Shown here: in pieces, positions 1 through 9,380 of the stretch | How the letters are laid out: every line of letters starts with the position of its first letter | How positions within the stretch are numbered: position 1 is the first letter of the stretch | Source: Chitinophaga barathri | GTDB lineage: Bacteria; Bacteroidota; Bacteroidia; Chitinophagales; Chitinophagaceae | Assembly (NCBI RefSeq): GCF_003807585.1 | Contig: NZ_RMBX01000007.1 | Coordinates: 124,001-188,000 of the forward strand | Direction of reading: 5' to 3' | Length of the DNA: 64,000 nt | Position numbers and translations under genes: made by a program | The notes under the pieces: generated by a model | What the model was told of the DNA's origin: nothing | Databases searched by the model: none | Seen by the model: the letters and a program-made list of their open reading frames with translations, nothing else

Positions 1-70
1 ATTTTTAATACTCCTGGTTGGCGGTATTGGAATATTCTTTGCTATTATTGTAACTGAAACACGAACGAAT

Positions 71-733
71 ATGTTGGCACAGGAACTCATCTCTACCGTT
101 GTGCCGGTACTCCACCCGATGGATACCGGTGCAAAAGCATTACGCCTTATGAATGAATTTCATCTGACGCAGCTGCCGCTGGTAGTGGATAATAAATACC
201 TGAGCCTGGTAGAGGAAGACCAGATACTGGACTGGGAAGACCCGGACCTGCTGCTTGAAACCGCTCCAGTCAGCCCTTTTAAGCCGGCCGTTATGGAAGG
301 CGCCCACTTTTACGAAGCGCTGAAACTGTTCTACGATCTCAAACTCTCCGTATTGCCCGTGATCACCCGGGAGGGTGAATACCAGGGCCTTATCACCAAA
401 GACAACCTGCTGGCCATCCTCGCGCAATACAACGGCGTAAAGGAGCCCGGAGGCCTGCTGGTGCTGGAAGTGGAGCCGAGAGACTACAGCCTCAGCGAAA
501 TAGCCCGCATCGCGGAAAGCAATGAAGTAACCCTCCTCAGCGTTAATACTATCAATAATCCCGGCACGGCCAAGCTGGAAGTGCTGCTGAAAACCAACCG
601 GCAGGACATGCAGGGCCTGGTAGCTACCTTCGAGAGATTTAATTACACCATCAAATACATGTTCAGTGAAGAGCTGGAAGAGGACCTGCTCAAGAAGAAC
701 TATGACCTGCTCATGAATTACATCAGCATGTAG
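71..733 (+). CDS. CBS-domain protein with C-terminal ACT-like region
   Basis: A 220-residue soluble protein without signal peptide or membrane segment. Two CBS motifs lie at roughly residues 8-60 and 75-120 (ending in the typical GLITKDNLLAIL helix); the last 80 residues have the pattern of an ACT-like fold. CBS pairs bind adenine nucleotides and usually gate a partner, so a sensory role is likely but the partner cannot be read from the sequence. It starts nine bases before the next gene's ATG region and is probably co-transcribed with the Omp85-like barrel and nadK; this trio order is common in Bacteroidota. The 70 bases before it hold no gene I can recognise. Confidence 0.85.
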   Translation: MLAQELISTVVPVLHPMDTGAKALRLMNEFHLTQLPLVVDNKYLSLVEEDQILDWEDPDLLLETAPVSPFKPAVMEGAHFYEALKLFYDLKLSVLPVITREGEYQGLITKDNLLAILAQYNGVKEPGGLLVLEVEPRDYSLSEIARIAESNEVTLLSVNTINNPGTAKLEVLLKTNRQDMQGLVATFERFNYTIKYMFSEELEEDLLKKNYDLLMNYISM

Positions 734-741
734 TTTCCAAA

Positions 742-2289
742 ATGTTTTATTTGCGCACTGTTTATTATATCACCGGCTTGTGGCTGTGCCTGTTTGGAGT
801 GCAGGCGGCAAACGGCCAGGCTAAGGTTTTTCCGTCCCCTGCGGCGGACGGTGTTGTTATGCCGCGGCGGGATACTGTGCCGGAGCCGCTCAAGGAAACT
901 GTGCAAAAACTCATAAAGGACAGTTTGCCCCAGCCTCCCGCTCAGCAGCCGGTCATTGGCGCCGTGACGGACACTGCCTACATCGTAGTGCGGAACATCG
1001 AGGTGGCGGGTAATAAACGTACCCGTACTTCCATCGTACTGCGTGAACTGGGAGTGAGGGCCGGGGACACCATCCGACTGCGCACGCTCGCTGAAACGCT
1101 GGAGACCAACCGCAAACAGCTCCTCAATACCTCGCTTTTCCTCAACGTGGTAGCCAATGTGAGAAACTGGAACGGCAACGCGGCGGACCTTTCATTTGAA
1201 GTCTGGGAACGCTGGTACCTACTCGCCTTTCCTATCTTCAAACTGGCGGACCGCAACTTCAACCAGTGGTGGGTGGAGAAAAACCACAGCCTGGACCGGG
1301 TGAACGTAGGCCTGAAAGTGTTCCAGGACAACCTGACCGGCCGCAACGACGATCTATACGGCGATGTGACCGTGGGGTATACCCAAAAGTTCCTGCTGGG
1401 TTACAACCTGCCCTACATCGATAAAAAACTGCGGCACGGGGTGGGGTTTGTAGTGTCCTACAGCCGGAACCGGGAGATCAATTTCATATCCGATTATAAC
1501 AAACAGCAATTTTACCGGGAAGATGACTTCCTGCGGCGCCAGTTCTCCGCCAGCGCCACCTACACCTACCGCAAAGCGATTTCCACCAAACACCAGCTGT
1601 ATATCGGTTATTACAACGAATCCGTGAACGATACCGTGGCCCGGCTGAACCCTGATTACCTCGGCGGCGGCCGTACGGACATCCGGTACCTGGAGCTGGG
1701 CTACCGCCTGCAGTTTATCCAGGCGGACAGCTGGCAGTACCCGCTGGTTGGGCGGTCTTTCACGGGTGAGCTGTCAAAAGTAGGCCTGGCGGGCCTTAGC
1801 GACCTGGATTTTGTGCGTATGCGCATCAAAGCGGCGCGTTACTGGCAGCTGGCCAAAAAAACCTATGGCGCCCTGAGCGTCATGGGACAGACCAAACTGC
1901 CTGATAAACAGCCATATATCGGCGTGAGGGCGATGGGTTACGGGGACGATTACCTGCGCGGGCTGGAATATTACGTGGTGGACGGGACGGCTTTTTTTAT
2001 CCTGAAAAGCACGCTGCGCCGGGAATTGCTTAATTTCAAAGTACACCTGCCCATCGTGCCGAAAAAGTTCAGCAACCTGCCCATCCGTGTACTGGCGAAA
2101 GCCTACGGCGATATGGGCTACGGCTACAGCCGGCAAAGCCTGCACGGCAGCCTGAATAACAAGATGCTGTATACGGCGGGGCTGGGCCTGGACGTGGTTT
2201 CTTTTTACGATACCTGTATCCGCTTTGAATACAGCATCAATCAAATGGGAGAAAAAGGACTATTTTTACACGCTAAACTGGATATGTAA
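742..2289 (+). CDS. Omp85-family outer-membrane barrel with one POTRA-like domain
   Basis: A 515-residue protein with a signal peptide (cleavage expected near the VQAANGQA stretch, residue about 27). Residues about 85-155 form a POTRA-like unit (VRNIEVAGNKRT followed by ETNRKQLLNTSLF), and the rest alternates polar and aromatic residues as in a 16-strand barrel. It resembles the short TamA/BamA relatives of Bacteroidota and would sit in the outer membrane, folding or exporting an unknown client. The stop abuts the ATG of nadK (TAAATG), so translation is probably coupled. Which Omp85 subclass it belongs to is not certain. Confidence 0.8.
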   Translation: MFYLRTVYYITGLWLCLFGVQAANGQAKVFPSPAADGVVMPRRDTVPEPLKETVQKLIKDSLPQPPAQQPVIGAVTDTAYIVVRNIEVAGNKRTRTSIVLRELGVRAGDTIRLRTLAETLETNRKQLLNTSLFLNVVANVRNWNGNAADLSFEVWERWYLLAFPIFKLADRNFNQWWVEKNHSLDRVNVGLKVFQDNLTGRNDDLYGDVTVGYTQKFLLGYNLPYIDKKLRHGVGFVVSYSRNREINFISDYNKQQFYREDDFLRRQFSASATYTYRKAISTKHQLYIGYYNESVNDTVARLNPDYLGGGRTDIRYLELGYRLQFIQADSWQYPLVGRSFTGELSKVGLAGLSDLDFVRMRIKAARYWQLAKKTYGALSVMGQTKLPDKQPYIGVRAMGYGDDYLRGLEYYVVDGTAFFILKSTLRRELLNFKVHLPIVPKKFSNLPIRVLAKAYGDMGYGYSRQSLHGSLNNKMLYTAGLGLDVVSFYDTCIRFEYSINQMGEKGLFLHAKLDM

Positions 2290-3180
2290 ATGCATGTAGC
2301 CCTTTACAGCCGCGGCTTTGTTAAAGAAGACCTGGAAGATATACAACTGTTGCTGGATGAACTGGGCGGCCAGGAGATCACTCCGGTGGTATACGAGCCT
2401 TTTTTCAAAGAGATCCGCCAGCATATCCGTTTTCCCGCGGAAACCGATACCTTTTCAAAAGCAGAAGACCTGGACGGGCGCATCGAATTCCTGGTAAGCC
2501 TGGGGGGAGACGGCACCCTGCTGGATACCGTGAGCTACATCCGCGAAAAGAACATCCCGGTGATGGGCGTGAACTTCGGCCGCCTCGGCTTTCTCGCCAG
2601 CATCGGGCGGGATGAGATACACGAAGTGGTGAACTCCCTCGTGAGCCGGAATTACGTGGTGGACAAACGTACCCTTCTCCACCTGGACGCCAGCTCGCCC
2701 CTCTTTGGCGACGTGCCTTACGCCCTGAACGAATTCACCATCCACAAAAAAGACACCTCCGCCATGGTAAAGATCCATACCTACCTGAACGGGGAGTTTC
2801 TGAATACATACTGGGCGGACGGCCTGATCGTGGCCACACCCACCGGCTCCACCGGTTATTCCCTCAGCTGCGGCGGCCCGATCGTGTTCCCCGAAGCAGC
2901 GAACTTTGTGATCACCCCGGTGGCCCCGCATAACCTGAACGTACGTCCCATCGTAGTGCCTGATGATAATGTGATCTCCTTTGAAGTGGAAGGCCGCAGC
3001 GACCAGTTCATCTGCACGCTGGACAGCCGGATGGAGGTGATAGACAACCGCATTCAGCTGGCGGTGAAAAAAGAAGATTTTAATATCAACCTGCTGCGCC
3101 TGAACGAGAGCAACTTCCTTCACACGTTGAGAAACAAACTGTTATGGGGCATAGATACCCGTAATAACAGGCGGAAATAG
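2290..3180 (+). CDS. nadK: NAD kinase
   Basis: A 296-residue cytoplasmic enzyme that phosphorylates NAD to NADP using ATP or polyphosphate. The diagnostic GGDGTLLD motif lies near residue 75 and the NE plus TPTGSTGYSLSCGGP motif near residues 150-205; length is normal for the family. It begins directly after the stop of the barrel gene with no gap. The order CBS / barrel / nadK / DUF6089 / uppS / bamA is a recognised Bacteroidota arrangement and adds confidence. Confidence 0.96.
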   Translation: MHVALYSRGFVKEDLEDIQLLLDELGGQEITPVVYEPFFKEIRQHIRFPAETDTFSKAEDLDGRIEFLVSLGGDGTLLDTVSYIREKNIPVMGVNFGRLGFLASIGRDEIHEVVNSLVSRNYVVDKRTLLHLDASSPLFGDVPYALNEFTIHKKDTSAMVKIHTYLNGEFLNTYWADGLIVATPTGSTGYSLSCGGPIVFPEAANFVITPVAPHNLNVRPIVVPDDNVISFEVEGRSDQFICTLDSRMEVIDNRIQLAVKKEDFNINLLRLNESNFLHTLRNKLLWGIDTRNNRRK

Positions 3181-3240
3181 CGTATCATTACCCTTATTTT
3201 CCATACGAAAATGCTTTAATTTACGTTCTTACTGATATTT

Positions 3241-4101
3241 ATGCTGCTTACGCGTATTCATTTAAGGATCCTGGGAGTTGCCGGCTGTTTGCTGGCCGGT
3301 TCCCTGCTGAACAGGGCCGTGGCCCAGCAGGAACTGAGTTATGTCGGGGAATTGGGTTTTACTGCAGGGGGTGCCCATTATTTCGGGGACCTGAACACCC
3401 ATGGAGGGCTGAAAGCCGTCAAACCGACGGTGGGCATCTATTACCGTAAATATTTCAATGATTACGTAGGCGCCAGGGCCCAGTTCAGGTACATGAACCT
3501 CGGTTATTCCGATGTGTACAGCTCCACCAGTTACCAGCAGCGGCGCAACCTGAGTTTTAACACAAATTTGTTCGAGCTGGCCATCCAGGGGGATTTTAAC
3601 TTCTTCCGTTTTGAGCCTGGCAGCGAAGATTACCGGTTCAGCCCGTATCTCACCCTGGGGGCGTCCATCTTCCATTTTAACCCCTATGCCTACCTGGAAG
3701 GCAATAAATACTTTCTCCAGCCCATGCACACCGAGGGGCAGGGCTTATACCCGGAACGCAAGCCATACAGCCTGTTTTCCTATTCCTACCTGATCGGCGG
3801 AGGGCTGAAATACAGTCTTACCAGCCGTTTGAACCTGGGCCTGGAAGTCCTTTTCCGCTTTGCCCAGACGGATTACCTGGACGATGTGAGCACCACTTAC
3901 GTGGGTTTGTCCGCATTCCCCACCAAAGCGGACGGTTCAGCCACGATTGCCGCCGTACTGCAGGACCGTTCTTACGCCACCGGTACCGTACCGATCGGCG
4001 AGCCGGGGCGGCAGCGGGGGAACAGCCGGGACAAAGACCAGTTTGCCACCGTAGAGCTGACCCTGGGCATCCTTTTCACCTCTTACCGCTGTAAATTCTG
4101 A
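3241..4101 (+). CDS. DUF6089-type outer-membrane beta-barrel protein
   Basis: A 286-residue protein with a signal peptide (hydrophobic residues 8-25, cleavage after AVAQ). The mature part begins with the pattern ELGFTAGGAHYFGDLN, typical of the DUF6089 family, and continues with repeated amphipathic strands of a small barrel. It sits between nadK and uppS as in many Bacteroidota genomes. Function unknown; a structural or assembly role in the outer membrane is inferred from context only. There are 60 bases between it and nadK and 142 before uppS. Confidence 0.85.
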   Translation: MLLTRIHLRILGVAGCLLAGSLLNRAVAQQELSYVGELGFTAGGAHYFGDLNTHGGLKAVKPTVGIYYRKYFNDYVGARAQFRYMNLGYSDVYSSTSYQQRRNLSFNTNLFELAIQGDFNFFRFEPGSEDYRFSPYLTLGASIFHFNPYAYLEGNKYFLQPMHTEGQGLYPERKPYSLFSYSYLIGGGLKYSLTSRLNLGLEVLFRFAQTDYLDDVSTTYVGLSAFPTKADGSATIAAVLQDRSYATGTVPIGEPGRQRGNSRDKDQFATVELTLGILFTSYRCKF

Positions 4102-4194
4102 GCGGCCAAAATGCGCTCCCAGCCGCCTTTCCCGTTAAAACTACGTTAAAACAGCCCCGCAGCCTTTGCAGGAAAGGCCATAAAGTTATTTTTG

Positions 4195-4202
4195 TATCTT
4201 TG
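4195..4202 (+). promoter_or_regulatory. -7 promoter box TATCTTTG before uppS
   Basis: A perfect match to the Bacteroidota TAnnTTTG element, 41 bases before the uppS ATG. No clear TTTG -33 element at the usual spacing, so only the -7 box is claimed. It would start a uppS-bamA-ompH transcript. Confidence 0.6.
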
Positions 4203-4243
4203 CACACTTTTAGTAAAACTGTTTTAACACGCCTGAAATAGTC

Positions 4244-5005
4244 ATGAGTTTGAAGGATCAATTAGACCTGCAACGACTGCCTCGCCACATTGCCATCATC
4301 ATGGATGGTAATGGCCGATGGGCCAAGGAACGGGGGCAGGACCGGCTTTACGGGCATCATCAGGGAGTGGAAAGTGTGCGCGATATAGTGGAAGGCTGTG
4401 CCGAACTGGGCATCGGATACCTGACCTTATACGCCTTTTCTACTGAGAACTGGGATCGGCCGGTGTATGAAGTGAACGGAATAATGGAGCTGCTGGTGAC
4501 CACTATCCGGAGTGAAGTGAGCACCCTCAACAAAAATAATATCCGGCTGCACGTCATAGGCGATATGACGATGCTGCCTCCGCACTGCCGCCAGGAGCTG
4601 GAGGAAGCCAAAGAGATGACGGCGGCTAATACCGGCCTCGGTCTCGTCATGGCGCTGAGCTACAGCGCCCGCTGGGAGATATTGCAGGCCGTGCGAAGCA
4701 TTGCGAAAGATGCACAGGCAGGCAAGCTGAATCCCGACGAGGTGACGCCCGAGATCTGGGAAAAATACCTATGTACCGCCAAACTGCCAGATCCGGAACT
4801 GATGATCCGGACCAGCGGCGAACACCGTATAAGCAACTTCCTATTGTACCAACTGGCCTACGCGGAGCTTTATTTCACCAACACCCGCTGGCCTGATTTC
4901 CGCAAAGAGAATCTATACGAAGCCATCTTAAATTATCAAACCAGAGAACGTCGATTCGGCAAAACAAGCGAACAAATACAGCAGAATGAAGAAATTGTTT
5001 CCTAA
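4244..5005 (+). CDS. uppS: Isoprenyl transferase (undecaprenyl diphosphate synthase)
   Basis: A 253-residue cis-prenyltransferase that condenses isopentenyl-PP onto farnesyl-PP to make the lipid carrier for peptidoglycan and surface polysaccharide. Signature blocks: IIMDGNGRWAKERG with the catalytic Asp (residues 19-32), ALSYSARWEI in the middle, and the C-terminal PDPELMIRTSGEHRISNFLL followed by the YAELYFTNTRWPDF block. Full length. Its last 20 bases overlap the start of bamA in another frame, so the two are one transcript. The carrier lipid it makes feeds the sugar transferase encoded at 48823-49482. Confidence 0.96.
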   Translation: MSLKDQLDLQRLPRHIAIIMDGNGRWAKERGQDRLYGHHQGVESVRDIVEGCAELGIGYLTLYAFSTENWDRPVYEVNGIMELLVTTIRSEVSTLNKNNIRLHVIGDMTMLPPHCRQELEEAKEMTAANTGLGLVMALSYSARWEILQAVRSIAKDAQAGKLNPDEVTPEIWEKYLCTAKLPDPELMIRTSGEHRISNFLLYQLAYAELYFTNTRWPDFRKENLYEAILNYQTRERRFGKTSEQIQQNEEIVS

Positions 5006-7736
5006 AAGCCTACTGGCCGTAGTTTTATGTTGCAGCGCGGGAATATCTGTGCGTGCCCAGCAAAGGGATACCTTGCCCCCTCCGCCGCCCGGCAGACCGG
5101 CAACGGATATGAGTCCCTTTACCCTCGGCAACCCGCAGCAATTCGAAATTGCCGATATAGCCGTAACCGGTACTGAGTTCCTCGATAAATCATTACTGCT
5201 GTCTCTCTCCGGCCTTGCCGTTGGCGATAAAGTAGTGCTCCCCGGAGACCACTTTGCCAAAGCCATCCAGAACCTCTGGGGGCAACGCCTTTTCTCAAAC
5301 ATCGCTATCTATATCACCAAAATAGAAGGTAACAAGATATGGCTGGAAATTGAACTGGTGGAAAAACCCCGTATGTCCAGCTTCACTTTTAAAGGAGTGA
5401 AAAAGACCGAAGGAGAAGAGTTCGTGACCAAAGCCGGCCTCCGCAAAGGCAGCGTGGTAACGGACGCCCTCGAACAAAACACCCTGGCCGTGGTGAAAAA
5501 ACACTTCGCTGAAAAAGGTTACCGCAACGTAACCGTACGCATGGAAGTGAAAAAAGACCCGCCGCCCGCGATCAACTCCGCTTCTGTTATCTTCTGGGTA
5601 GAGAAAGGCCATAAAGTGAAAGTGAACGACATTCACATGGTAGGTAACTACTGGCTGGCGGACAATACCCTGAAGAAAAAAATGAAGGACCCCAAGGAAA
5701 CGCCGCGCATGACGCTGTATCCTGAAATGGCGGACGCCTGGGTGGACAGCATGGCTACTACAGACGATTACTGGCAGACGATGGGTTATCTTTCCGCTAC
5801 CCGCACCTTACAAAAACTCAATCCCTATCTCCGCCCGAACTTCTTCGCCAATTCCAAGTTCAACGAGCTGAAGTACGAAGAAGGAAAGGAAAAACTCATT
5901 GCATACTACAACTCCAAAGGTTTCCGCGACATGCAGATCGTGGAAGATACTTTGTATTCTTCCGCCAAAGGCAACCTGAACATCGAGCTGAGGCTGGATG
6001 AAGGACGGAAATATTACTTCGGTAATATTCTCTGGAGAGGTAACACCATTTACAGCGACACCGTACTGTCCCGTGGCCTCGGCATCAAAAAAGGCGACGT
6101 GTACAACCTGGAACTGCTGAACAAACGTCTTGGCAACCCTCCCGGCCCTGAAGGCGGCGATATCGGATCGCTGTACATGGACGACGGTTACCTGTTCTTC
6201 CAGGTAGACCCTGTGGAGATCGGCATCCGCGGAGATACCATCGACTACGAAATCCGCATCCAGGAAGGCCCGCAGGCAACTATCAAGGATATACGCATTG
6301 CAGGCAACGAAAAAACCAACGAGCACGTGGTGCGCCGCGAACTGAGAACCCTCCCGGGCGAATGGTTCAGCCGCCAGAACCTGATCAGGTCCCAGCGTGA
6401 GATCTCCCAGCTCGGTTTCTTCAATCCTGAAACCATCGGCATCAACCCCGTGCCCAACATGCAGGAAGGCACCGTGGACATCGATTATAAAGTGGAAGAA
6501 AGAGCGAACGACCAGCTGGAACTGTCAGCAGGCTGGGGTGGTTACATTGGTCTTACCGGTACCCTCGGCGTAACGTTCAACAACTTCTCTCTCCGCAACA
6601 TCTTCCGTAAAGAAACCTGGGACCCGCTGCCAAGCGGCGACGGGCAGAAGCTCAGCGTAAGGATCTCTTCGAACGGTAAGGCTTACCGCTCTTACAACTT
6701 CTCTTTCACCGAGCCCTGGCTTGGCGGTAAGAAAAGGAACCCGTTCTCCGTGAGCTTCTACAGCACTTACCAGAACCCGAACGCGTTCGCGGAATATTAT
6801 AATCAGCCGGTACCCAACCCCGGTGCATATTTCAGGGTATTGGGCGGCTCCGTGTCCCTCGGTAAACAGCTGAGGTGGCCGGATGACTTCTTCTCCCTGA
6901 TGTACACGGTGAACTATCAGCGTTACAAACTGAAAGACTTCAACTATTTCGGCCTGGAAGGTTTTGATAACGGTGTGGCGAATAACCTTAGCTTGAGGCT
7001 GACGCTGGCCCGTTCATCCGTGGACCAGCAGATCTTCCCGCGCAGCGGTTCCAGCTTTATGCTGTACGGGCAATTCACGCCGCCTTATTCCGTTCTTAAT
7101 CCTGACAAGGACTACAAGAGCGAAACGATACAGGAACAGTTCAAGTTCATTGAATACCAGAAATACCGTTTGAACGCCGAGTGGTACGTACCGCTGAGCC
7201 GCCCTGCGGGCAGCGACCACAAATCGCTGGTACTGAAGGTGGCCGCGAAATTCGGTTACCTCGGCCGCTACAACAACCGCACTACGCTTTCTCCCTTCGG
7301 CAGATTTGAGCTGGGCGGTGACGGTCTGAGTAACTTCGCGGTATACGACAGGGACATCATTTCCCAGCGCGGTTACCCGGTGTATTACACCTCGAACCCG
7401 AAACTGAACCCGGAAAGCAGCGGGCCTCCTCCGGGATATTCCGGCTTCACTATGTTTAATAAATATGTGGTGGAACTGCGTTATCCCTTCAGTCTGAACC
7501 CGAGCTCGACAATTTTCGGCCTGATATTCCTGGAAGCGGCGAACGGTTACAGGGACTTTAAAGAATACGATCCGTTCAGGCTGAGACGCTCTGTGGGCGT
7601 GGGCGCCAGGTTCTACCTGCCGATGTTCGGCCTGCTTGGTTTCGACTATGGCATAGGATTGGATAGGATCAGACCCGGGGGAGGCATGAAAGACGCAGCG
7701 AAATTCACATTCATGCTTGGCTTTGAACCGGAATAA
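4986..7736 (+). CDS. bamA: Outer membrane protein assembly factor BamA
   Basis: A 916-residue Omp85 protein: signal peptide (cleavage after VRAQ, about residue 26), several POTRA domains over residues about 50-500 (for example FTFKGVKKTEGEEF, IHMVGNYWLADN, ILWRGNTIYSDT, IRIAGNEKTNEHVVRREL), then a barrel of about 400 residues. It is the core insertase for outer-membrane proteins. Longer than Proteobacterial BamA, as usual in Bacteroidota. It begins inside the end of uppS and is followed by two OmpH/Skp chaperones, which deliver barrel clients to it. The chain ends in PE rather than the aromatic residue often seen at the barrel end. Confidence 0.95.
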   Translation: MKKLFPKSLLAVVLCCSAGISVRAQQRDTLPPPPPGRPATDMSPFTLGNPQQFEIADIAVTGTEFLDKSLLLSLSGLAVGDKVVLPGDHFAKAIQNLWGQRLFSNIAIYITKIEGNKIWLEIELVEKPRMSSFTFKGVKKTEGEEFVTKAGLRKGSVVTDALEQNTLAVVKKHFAEKGYRNVTVRMEVKKDPPPAINSASVIFWVEKGHKVKVNDIHMVGNYWLADNTLKKKMKDPKETPRMTLYPEMADAWVDSMATTDDYWQTMGYLSATRTLQKLNPYLRPNFFANSKFNELKYEEGKEKLIAYYNSKGFRDMQIVEDTLYSSAKGNLNIELRLDEGRKYYFGNILWRGNTIYSDTVLSRGLGIKKGDVYNLELLNKRLGNPPGPEGGDIGSLYMDDGYLFFQVDPVEIGIRGDTIDYEIRIQEGPQATIKDIRIAGNEKTNEHVVRRELRTLPGEWFSRQNLIRSQREISQLGFFNPETIGINPVPNMQEGTVDIDYKVEERANDQLELSAGWGGYIGLTGTLGVTFNNFSLRNIFRKETWDPLPSGDGQKLSVRISSNGKAYRSYNFSFTEPWLGGKKRNPFSVSFYSTYQNPNAFAEYYNQPVPNPGAYFRVLGGSVSLGKQLRWPDDFFSLMYTVNYQRYKLKDFNYFGLEGFDNGVANNLSLRLTLARSSVDQQIFPRSGSSFMLYGQFTPPYSVLNPDKDYKSETIQEQFKFIEYQKYRLNAEWYVPLSRPAGSDHKSLVLKVAAKFGYLGRYNNRTTLSPFGRFELGGDGLSNFAVYDRDIISQRGYPVYYTSNPKLNPESSGPPPGYSGFTMFNKYVVELRYPFSLNPSSTIFGLIFLEAANGYRDFKEYDPFRLRRSVGVGARFYLPMFGLLGFDYGIGLDRIRPGGGMKDAAKFTFMLGFEPE

Positions 7737-7758
7737 AATATTTATTATATATTGCGAG

Positions 7759-7784
7759 GCCTGATCCGCAAATCAGGCTTTATT
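7759..7784 (+). terminator. Short hairpin between bamA and ompH
   Basis: GCCTGAT (7759-7765) pairs with ATCAGGC (7772-7778) around a six-base loop, followed by TTTATT. The stem is short, so a partial terminator or processing site that adjusts bamA against ompH levels is as likely as a full stop. Confidence 0.4.
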
Positions 7785-7828
7785 CCTGAACCACCGAGGT
7801 TCAACCTGACCAACAAAAATATGTACAG

Positions 7829-8344
7829 ATGAAAAAATTATTCATTACCGCGGCTTTAGTATTGGGCACCGTGTTTGGCGCCCTGGCTCAGCGTTATTGC
7901 GTGATCGATACGAAATACATACTGGAAAGCATCCCTGATTATAAAGACGCACAGAAGAAGCTGGATGCGGTTGCAGAGCAATGGCAGAAAGAAATAGACG
8001 CAAAATTCCAGGAAGTAGATAAGATGTACAAGTCTTACCAGGCGGAACAGGTAATGCTCACGGATGACCTGAAACGCAAACGTGAAGATGAGATCATTGC
8101 CCGTGAGAAAGAAGCCAAAGACCTGCAGAAGCAGCGTTTCGGCTACGAAGGCGATCTTTTCAAGAAAAGGGAAGAACTGGTAAAACCCATACAGGACAAG
8201 ATCTACAATGCCGTACAGAAGCTGGCCGCCAGCAGGATGTATGACTTTGTACTGGATAAGTCCGGTGGTATCACCGTGATCTTCTCCGATCCGAAGCTGG
8301 ACAAAAGCGAGGAAATATTGGCATCCCTGGGGGTGAAAAAATAG
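7829..8344 (+). CDS. OmpH/Skp-family periplasmic chaperone (first copy)
   Basis: A 171-residue protein with a signal peptide (MKKLFITAALVLGTVFGALA) and a long Lys/Glu-rich helical middle typical of the Skp jellyfish arms, ending in a beta segment (YDFVLDKSGGITVIF). Skp trimers hold unfolded outer-membrane proteins in the periplasm and pass them to BamA. It follows bamA by 92 bases and precedes a second paralogue by 60 bases. Confidence 0.93.
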   Translation: MKKLFITAALVLGTVFGALAQRYCVIDTKYILESIPDYKDAQKKLDAVAEQWQKEIDAKFQEVDKMYKSYQAEQVMLTDDLKRKREDEIIAREKEAKDLQKQRFGYEGDLFKKREELVKPIQDKIYNAVQKLAASRMYDFVLDKSGGITVIFSDPKLDKSEEILASLGVKK

Positions 8345-8404
8345 CCCTTATACTTTGACCTATAACTATTTTAAAATTTCTTTTAAACTCAGAACAACAT
8401 CATC

Positions 8405-8941
8405 ATGAAGAAGTATGTAATTATTGCAATTGTAGCGTTTTCCGGATTATGCAGTGTGAAGGCCAGCGCACAAGCCAAAATCGCGCACATCAACGCACAG
8501 GCTTTGATCGAGGCCATGCCGGAAACTAAAAAAGCTCAGACAGATATCGAAACCTACGCGGCAGGCCTGGAAAAGGAAAGCGGCGCTCTGGTAGCAGAAT
8601 ACAACAAAAAAATGGCTGATTTTGACAAATCCTCCCCAACAGACAGCGATGCCATGAAACAAGTGAAAGTGAAAGAGATCCAGGACGCGCAGAAACGCAT
8701 CCAGGAGTATGAAACCGTAGCGCGTGAAAAGATCGGCCAGAAGCAGAACGAACTGCTGAAACCCGTATACGATAAAGCCCGCAAAGCGATCGAAGACGTG
8801 GCTAAAGAAAAAGGTTATACTTACGTAATTGACAGCTCAAGCGGCTCCCTGCTGGTTTCTCCCGCAGGCGACGACATCCTGGCGGCTGTTAAAACCAAAC
8901 TGGGCGTGGCTGCAACCGCAGCTCCCGCAGCAGCTAAATAA
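8405..8941 (+). CDS. OmpH/Skp-family periplasmic chaperone (second copy)
   Basis: A 178-residue paralogue of the preceding gene: signal peptide ending at KASAQA, coiled-coil core (about residues 45-130), C-terminal YTYVIDSSSGSLLV strand, then an Ala-rich tail. Same inferred role as a BamA-linked holdase. Tandem Skp pairs after BamA are usual in Bacteroidota and may have different clients; nothing in the sequence tells which. Transcription ends at the hairpin just after it. Confidence 0.93.
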   Translation: MKKYVIIAIVAFSGLCSVKASAQAKIAHINAQALIEAMPETKKAQTDIETYAAGLEKESGALVAEYNKKMADFDKSSPTDSDAMKQVKVKEIQDAQKRIQEYETVAREKIGQKQNELLKPVYDKARKAIEDVAKEKGYTYVIDSSSGSLLVSPAGDDILAAVKTKLGVAATAAPAAAK

Positions 8942-8964
8942 GCTCTAACTGACTGATTTATAAT

Positions 8965-8992
8965 ACCCCGGGAGTAATCCCGGGGTTTTTTT
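8965..8992 (+). terminator. Intrinsic terminator after ompH
   Basis: ACCCCGGGA (8965-8973) pairs with TCCCGGGGT (8978-8986), loop GTAA, then seven T. Strong, and it closes the uppS-bamA-ompH unit. Confidence 0.9.
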
Positions 8993-9046
8993 ATAGTGAG
9001 AAGCGAATTTTTTAGCGTATCTCTTTTCATTTTTAATTATTTACGC

Positions 9047-9054
9047 TACCTTTG
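9047..9054 (+). promoter_or_regulatory. -7 promoter box TACCTTTG before rpmH
   Basis: Perfect TAnnTTTG match about 155 bases before the rpmH ATG, with a TTTT-type -33 region near 9023. It predicts a 5' leader of about 140 bases, long for such a short gene and holding the mini-ORF at 9149. Confidence 0.55.
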
Positions 9055-9148
9055 CCTTCCGTTTGAAACGGGGCTGATCACAGTCTGCCTTCTCAAGAAC
9101 GGGGATGGTATTAAGTTTTAAGTACAAGGAAATTAAAAAAAACGCACA

Positions 9149-9205
9149 ATGAGACCGAGTTTGCGAGGTCCCATCTGGCAAAAGAAAAAAATTATTAACA
9201 GATGA
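9149..9205 (+). CDS. Possible 18-residue leader peptide ATGA-coupled to rpmH
   Basis: ATG at 9149 opens an 18-codon frame reading [18 protein letters not shown] whose TGA stop shares bases with the rpmH ATG (ATGA at 9202-9205). It lies in the predicted rpmH leader and is rich in basic residues. The overlap suits termination-reinitiation in a genome that hardly uses Shine-Dalgarno sequences, but a short frame like this can arise by chance, so it is a hypothesis. Confidence 0.3.
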   Translation: MRPSLRGPIWQKKKIINR

Positions 9206-9357
9206 AACGTACTTTTCAACCGCACAACAGACGCAGAAAGAGCGTACACGGTTTCAGAAAGAGAATGGAAACTGCCAACGGACGTAAAGTATTGGCATCC
9301 CGCAGAGCTAAAGGCAGGAAAAAACTGACCGTATCTGACGAGAGCAAGCTGAAATAA
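9202..9357 (+). CDS. rpmH: 50S ribosomal protein L34
   Basis: A 51-residue, highly basic protein beginning [18 protein letters not shown] and continuing with the conserved FRKRM and [17 protein letters not shown] blocks, which is L34 over its full length. It belongs to the large ribosomal subunit. It stands directly before rnpA, as in nearly all bacteria. The start is fixed by the family's invariant N-terminus; the ATG overlaps the stop of an upstream mini-ORF. Confidence 0.97.
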   Translation: MKRTFQPHNRRRKSVHGFRKRMETANGRKVLASRRAKGRKKLTVSDESKLK

Positions 9358-9380
9358 TCCGCTAATAAACTCATATTGCC

